Positions 60,490 to 64,000 of a stretch of 64,000 bases of DNA are shown piece after piece. Position numbers and translations under genes: made by a program. The stretch is from SCGC-AAA076-P13 sp964276145. GTDB lineage: Bacteria > Pseudomonadota > Gammaproteobacteria > Magnimaribacterales > D2472. Under the pieces are notes generated by a model. It searched no databases, was not told the DNA's origin, and saw only the letters and a program-made list of their open reading frames with translations. The DNA lies in NCBI GenBank assembly GCA_964276145.1, contig CAXYDN010000006.1, positions 49,412-113,411 of the forward strand. Reading direction: 5' to 3'. Every line of letters begins with the position of its first letter. Within the stretch, counting starts at the first letter, position 1.

Positions 60490-62256
60490 ATGACTGATCA
60501 ACATTTGCTATCAATAACAATTGTTTCTTTGTTAGGTTTGTTTATTTGGAGTAAATTTAGATATGATGCTTTGGCAGCTGGAGCACTTGTAGTTCTAATG
60601 ATTCTTGGAGTAATTCCAGCAAATCAGGCATTTGATGGTTTTGCTCACCCAGCAGTTATGACAGTTGCGCTTGTACTTATTATTAGCCAAGGTTTAAAGA
60701 ATTCAGGTCTTACTGGATTAGTTGGCAAGCTAATTGGTGGTAAATCTTTTTCTAAGTTTCAGTTTTTAATTAGTCTAATGCTAATAGCAGCTGTACTTTC
60801 ATCATTTATTAATAATATTGGTGCTCTTGCTATTCTTCTGCCAATTACACTTAACATCTGTCAAAAAATGGATTGGCATCCTTCAAGATTTTTAATGCCA
60901 CTAGCCTTTGCTTGTATCTTAGGCGGTATGAATACAACTATTGGTACACCTCCAAATATCATTATTTCAGAATATAAATCTACAATTTCAGATTCAGGAT
61001 TTAATTTTTTTGATTTTTCATATGTAGGGCTTTCTGTAACAATTTTAAGCATCCTTTTTATATCAATAATTGGTAATAAGTTTATTCAATTAAGAGATGA
61101 CGCTAATGCTGGATCTTCACTAATAGATTTGAAGGGATACTTATTTGAGGTCGAGGTTAATGAATCAAGCTCTGCTATAGGTATGACCTTGTCTGCTTTT
61201 AAAAAAGAAGCAGGCGAAGATACAGAAGTTCTCGGAATAGTTAATGAAACTGGAGGTGTAAAAAAAGTAAAAAATAACTTAAGAATTAAAGCAGGTCAAA
61301 TCTTAGTAATTAAAACACCCCCGGATGACGTATCTTCTATCCTTGATGTTTTTGATTTCTCAATCCCCAAGGAACTTCACTCTTTCGATGATGATGACTT
61401 AGAAGAAATTGAAGCAATGATTACTCCTGGATCAAGATTAATAGGAAGAAAATATGAATTTTTCTTAAAATTAGCATATGAGGAACTTAATTTACTAGGA
61501 CTTTGGAGAAAGGGAGCTAAATATCGAACAAGACTTACTAGAGAAACCTTTAAAGCTGGTGATGTTCTTTTATTAGGCGTTAGAGATTTAGATGAAGAAG
61601 ATGTTACAAATAAAATAAAGCACTTAGGTCTTATGCCCTTAATGCAAAGAGAACTTCAGACAATTCCATCAAGAAGCAGACTTCTTAAAGGTTTAATATT
61701 CTTTTTAGTTTCCATTGTTCTTGTTGCTTTTAATATACTTCCAACTGCAGCAGCTTTCTTATTATGCGTTCTGGGTTTTGCAAGAATTAGGATTATTGAT
61801 AGTAACTTTTATCGAGATATAGATTGGCCAATTATAATTATGTTAGCTGCAATGATACCAATTGGAACTGCTCTTCAAACAACTGGATTGAGTGATCTCA
61901 TATCATCAAATATTTCTTTATTGGCAGCTGATATGAGCCTATTTTGGCTATTATTTCTAATACTTATTATTACCATGGCAACAACAGACATCATTAATAA
62001 TGCAGCCACTGCGGTCATAATGGCACCTATCTCTGCTGGAATAGGCCTCGAGCTAGGATATGCCATAGAGCCATTTCTAATGGTAGTTGCTGTTGGAGCT
62101 AGTTGTGCTTTCTTAACCCCAATCGGTCACCAATGTAATACAGTTGTTATGGGTCCTGGGAATTACAAATTTACAGATTATTGGAGACTAGGTTTGCCAT
62201 TAGACATATTAATCATAGCCGTTTCCATACCTATGATTTTATTTGTTTGGACTTAG
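60490..62256 (+). CDS. SLC13-family permease with two TrkA-C (RCK_C) domains
   Basis: A 588-residue carrier. The first membrane block includes LSSFINNIGALAILLPITLN and GGMNTTIGTPPNIIISEYKS, matching the anion-transporter fold. Two TrkA-C domains occupy about residues 210-390, a cytosolic insertion typical of the YbiR/SAC1-like group. The second block has MATTDIINNAATAVIMAPISAG and SCAFLTPIGHQCNTVVMGPG. Substrates in this group include sulfate and other anions, with Na+ as likely coupling ion; the sequence does not say which. It differs strongly from the DASS symporter at 10978. Confidence 0.9.
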   Translation: MTDQHLLSITIVSLLGLFIWSKFRYDALAAGALVVLMILGVIPANQAFDGFAHPAVMTVALVLIISQGLKNSGLTGLVGKLIGGKSFSKFQFLISLMLIAAVLSSFINNIGALAILLPITLNICQKMDWHPSRFLMPLAFACILGGMNTTIGTPPNIIISEYKSTISDSGFNFFDFSYVGLSVTILSILFISIIGNKFIQLRDDANAGSSLIDLKGYLFEVEVNESSSAIGMTLSAFKKEAGEDTEVLGIVNETGGVKKVKNNLRIKAGQILVIKTPPDDVSSILDVFDFSIPKELHSFDDDDLEEIEAMITPGSRLIGRKYEFFLKLAYEELNLLGLWRKGAKYRTRLTRETFKAGDVLLLGVRDLDEEDVTNKIKHLGLMPLMQRELQTIPSRSRLLKGLIFFLVSIVLVAFNILPTAAAFLLCVLGFARIRIIDSNFYRDIDWPIIIMLAAMIPIGTALQTTGLSDLISSNISLLAADMSLFWLLFLILIITMATTDIINNAATAVIMAPISAGIGLELGYAIEPFLMVVAVGASCAFLTPIGHQCNTVVMGPGNYKFTDYWRLGLPLDILIIAVSIPMILFVWT

Positions 62257-62261
62257 TATAT

Positions 62262-62447
62262 ATGGAAGATCAATTCAAAAGACCAAATAGATCAACGGGA
62301 AAACCTTTTGAACCAGGATTTCAAGATGAAGACGGTAGGGTCTTTTTACGCTACATAAATAAGCATGGAAATGACGGTTATTACCTTGAAGAGTGGAAAA
62401 AAGATATGGATTCTTTCCTAAAAAAAAGGAACTTAATACAAAGCTAG
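62262..62447 (+). CDS. Small conserved-looking hypothetical protein, 61 residues
   Basis: A 61-codon frame beginning MEDQFKRPNRSTGKPFEPGFQ, with a charged, soluble composition and many aromatic residues at its end (YYLEEWKKDMDSFLKKRNL). It starts five bases after the SLC13 stop. The frame could be read upstream through the SLC13 gene, but the ATG at 62262 is the natural start. Its stop codon CTAG is shared with the convergent beta-lactamase-family gene. No ribosome site is clear. I do not recognise the family. Confidence 0.55.
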   Translation: MEDQFKRPNRSTGKPFEPGFQDEDGRVFLRYINKHGNDGYYLEEWKKDMDSFLKKRNLIQS

Positions 62448-63643
62448 TTACGATTTAAATCTGCCATAGCATCTATGATTTCAGCATATTGATCATAAAA
62501 CTCTTTTGATTCACCCTCTTCTTCTGTAACAGGAGCAACGACATCTGAACCCTCTTTAACTACTCCTAAATCCAATAAAGTTCTTGCAGTTTTAACTGCA
62601 TGGTCAACACCCATCCACCTAAAGTACTTTAAAGGCCCCCATTTTTGAATATCACCATGATCTTTTCTTTTATATTTTGTAATCCTTGTAAAAATCAGAT
62701 CATTTTCTCTATCTACAAATGTGAATTGCCCAAATTTGCCGCTTGTATTAAAAATCTGACTCTCATCATCGTATTTAGAAATCCACCAATGTAATGAATA
62801 ACCCCTTTTTGAGTCTGTCCACCATTGTGGAGTTAGATCCCATACAACTTGAAAGGTTTCATCAACAAATTCCTTAGGGATGATTTGATTACCATTCCAA
62901 TTACCGTTTCTTGCAAAAAGTAATCCAAATTTTGAGTAATTTCTTGCTGACATATCTACACAGCAATATGTTAAAACGTTCCCAGCCTCATCTTTCCATA
63001 ATTTATAATCAGTGGCACCTATTGGATCTAATATTCTTTCAGATAAAAGTTGATCAGCTTTTTTACCAGTTACAGAGAATAAAATATCTCCAATAATCAT
63101 TGAGTTTGTATTGTTATATTCAAACTTAATTCCAGCATCTTTCTCAACTCCTACATTCTTAGAATAAGCAAGGTGATCTTTCTGAAAAAACATCTTTTCA
63201 TGTTCGTGCTCAGGAAACTCAAGACCGCTAGACATATCGAGAAGATCTCTAATAGTAATAGACGACCTTTCGTCATTATAATATTCTAAATAGTTAGCTA
63301 CAGGATCATCTAGACTTTTAATCTCTCCTAACTCGATAGATATTCCAATTAAAGCAGCATAATAGCTCTTTGCCATAGACCATGATGTTCCGTGAGACTC
63401 TGAGTTATAGTTTGCAGCATATCTTTCGCCTATAATTTTTCCATTTTTGATAACTACAACACCAAGGGTTGCATTATCATTAAATGACATGTCAATGAGT
63501 TTATTTACTTTGGTGGTCTGGACGCCTTGGCTTTCAGGAGAAACTGAATCCCATTCAGACCCAGGAAAATAATTATTATCAGCTTGTGCAACTATTGATA
63601 TTAATAATATTATTAAAAAAAATGGTATTTTTTTGAATGTCAT
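62444..63643 (-). CDS. Serine beta-lactamase-family hydrolase (class C-like fold)
   Basis: A 399-residue exported protein with signal FFLIILLISIVAQA. Nucleophile motif SxxK is Ser89-Met-Ala-Lys92 in TSWSMAKSYY, and the YxN motif is Tyr177-Asn-Asn179. The fold is that of penicillin-binding-protein-like esterases and class C beta-lactamases. A HWW segment near residue 280 replaces an obvious KTG triad. Members include esterases, D-peptidases and 6-aminohexanoate-type hydrolases; real beta-lactamase activity is not implied. The gene is convergent with the 61-residue protein and has a 144-base upstream region. Confidence 0.85.
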   Translation of the reverse strand: MTFKKIPFFLIILLISIVAQADNNYFPGSEWDSVSPESQGVQTTKVNKLIDMSFNDNATLGVVVIKNGKIIGERYAANYNSESHGTSWSMAKSYYAALIGISIELGEIKSLDDPVANYLEYYNDERSSITIRDLLDMSSGLEFPEHEHEKMFFQKDHLAYSKNVGVEKDAGIKFEYNNTNSMIIGDILFSVTGKKADQLLSERILDPIGATDYKLWKDEAGNVLTYCCVDMSARNYSKFGLLFARNGNWNGNQIIPKEFVDETFQVVWDLTPQWWTDSKRGYSLHWWISKYDDESQIFNTSGKFGQFTFVDRENDLIFTRITKYKRKDHGDIQKWGPLKYFRWMGVDHAVKTARTLLDLGVVKEGSDVVAPVTEEEGESKEFYDQYAEIIDAMADLNRN

Positions 63644-63787
63644 GAAGTTCCCCTTAATATACTTTTTGATTATATATATATTTATTCAAAGTAATAAAAA
63701 AAAATAAGAATTTATATATAAATTATATTGATATAGTATTATAAATATATATAATAACGTTGAATATACAGCACTTAGGAGCCTAAA

Positions 63788-63970
63788 TTGAATACACAAG
63801 TTAGAAATGCAACACAAGATGAAGCTATTGAATGGAACCAAAATGACTACTTTATTGGTATGAAGTTTGATCCCTTGGTAATGTTTGTTGTAATTCCAGC
63901 TGTAATTCAAATTGTTGTGATGGCATTCATGCTTACATCAATGGTGATTACTGGAATATTTTTTGACTAA
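63788..63970 (+). CDS. Small single-pass membrane protein, 60 residues
   Basis: A 60-codon frame starting with TTG and preceded by AGGAG at seven bases, a strong ribosome site that makes it a credible gene. Residues 1-30 are polar (NTQVRNATQDEAIEWNQNDYF), and residues 31-55 form one hydrophobic helix (VMFVVIPAVIQIVVMAFMLT) ending in a short acidic tail. The AT-rich stretch before it (63660-63780) could hold a promoter. I do not recognise the family; small subunits of membrane complexes look like this. Confidence 0.5.
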   Translation: MNTQVRNATQDEAIEWNQNDYFIGMKFDPLVMFVVIPAVIQIVVMAFMLTSMVITGIFFD

Positions 63971-64000
63971 AGTTTTTAAGCTTTTAATTGGTGTTGGGTC

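Overview
The window is a gene-dense, strongly AT-rich stretch of a bacterial chromosome. No insertion sequence, prophage, CRISPR array or rRNA was seen. Several gene orders are typical of Gammaproteobacteria: tig-clpP-clpX-lon-hupB-ppiD, dnaX-recR, hda/DUF2066/purM-purN, and tRNA-His beside tig. Large TonB receptors, Na+-linked transport, very short spacers and overlapping gene ends suggest a streamlined marine heterotroph of the SAR86 type. That lineage guess is inference from content and style, because no marker gene could be compared.

Layout. 1-1715: end of a Na+-pumping oxaloacetate decarboxylase (oadA tail, oadB). 1716-2055: the only gap over 300 bases; it holds a probable orphan structured small RNA on the minus strand with its own promoter and terminator. 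2056-9232: an indoleamine 2,3-dioxygenase-family gene, a TonB receptor, fabI, a methyltransferase and an M20 amidohydrolase. 9229-16399: a nutrient-uptake block with a frameshifted gamma-glutamyltransferase, a DASS symporter, a second TonB receptor and a divergent LysR regulator with a perfect palindrome at its start. 16386-21195: gltX, dnaQ, rnhA, gloB and mltD. 21192-32576: an opp-type permease set without ATPases, followed upstream by ppiD, hupB, lon, clpX, clpP, tig and tRNA-His.

32674-40825: glutamate dehydrogenase, a GST-like protein, trhO behind tRNA-Pro and tRNA-Arg, folD, gpsA, htpG, a small membrane protein, and tRNA-Asp and tRNA-Val. 40826-47155: an EamA exporter, xseA, an M23 peptidase, a TlpA-like lipoprotein, a WrbA-like flavoprotein, DUF2069 and sppA. 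47148-55866: hda, pgsA, DUF2066, purM, purN, DUF3108, dcd, recR, dnaX, recX and two small envelope proteins. 55930-64000: an hsp20 gene behind a sigma32-like promoter, a DsbD/ScsB-type reductase, a YwaF-type membrane protein, an MscS channel, a second SLC13 carrier, a 61-residue protein, a serine beta-lactamase-family protein and a 60-residue membrane protein.

How the genes fit together. The core is proteostasis (trigger factor, ClpXP, Lon, HtpG, Hsp20, PpiD), replication and repair (DnaX, RecR, RecX, DnaQ, XseA, Hda) and purine, folate and lipid synthesis. The accessory theme is uptake and breakdown of organic nitrogen: TonB receptors, peptide permease, amidohydrolase, gamma-glutamyltransferase, dioxygenase and glutamate dehydrogenase. 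Na+-coupled carriers may draw on the gradient made by the decarboxylase. Nine of the ten tail-to-tail protein-gene pairs overlap at their stop codons; the exception has a clear bidirectional terminator.
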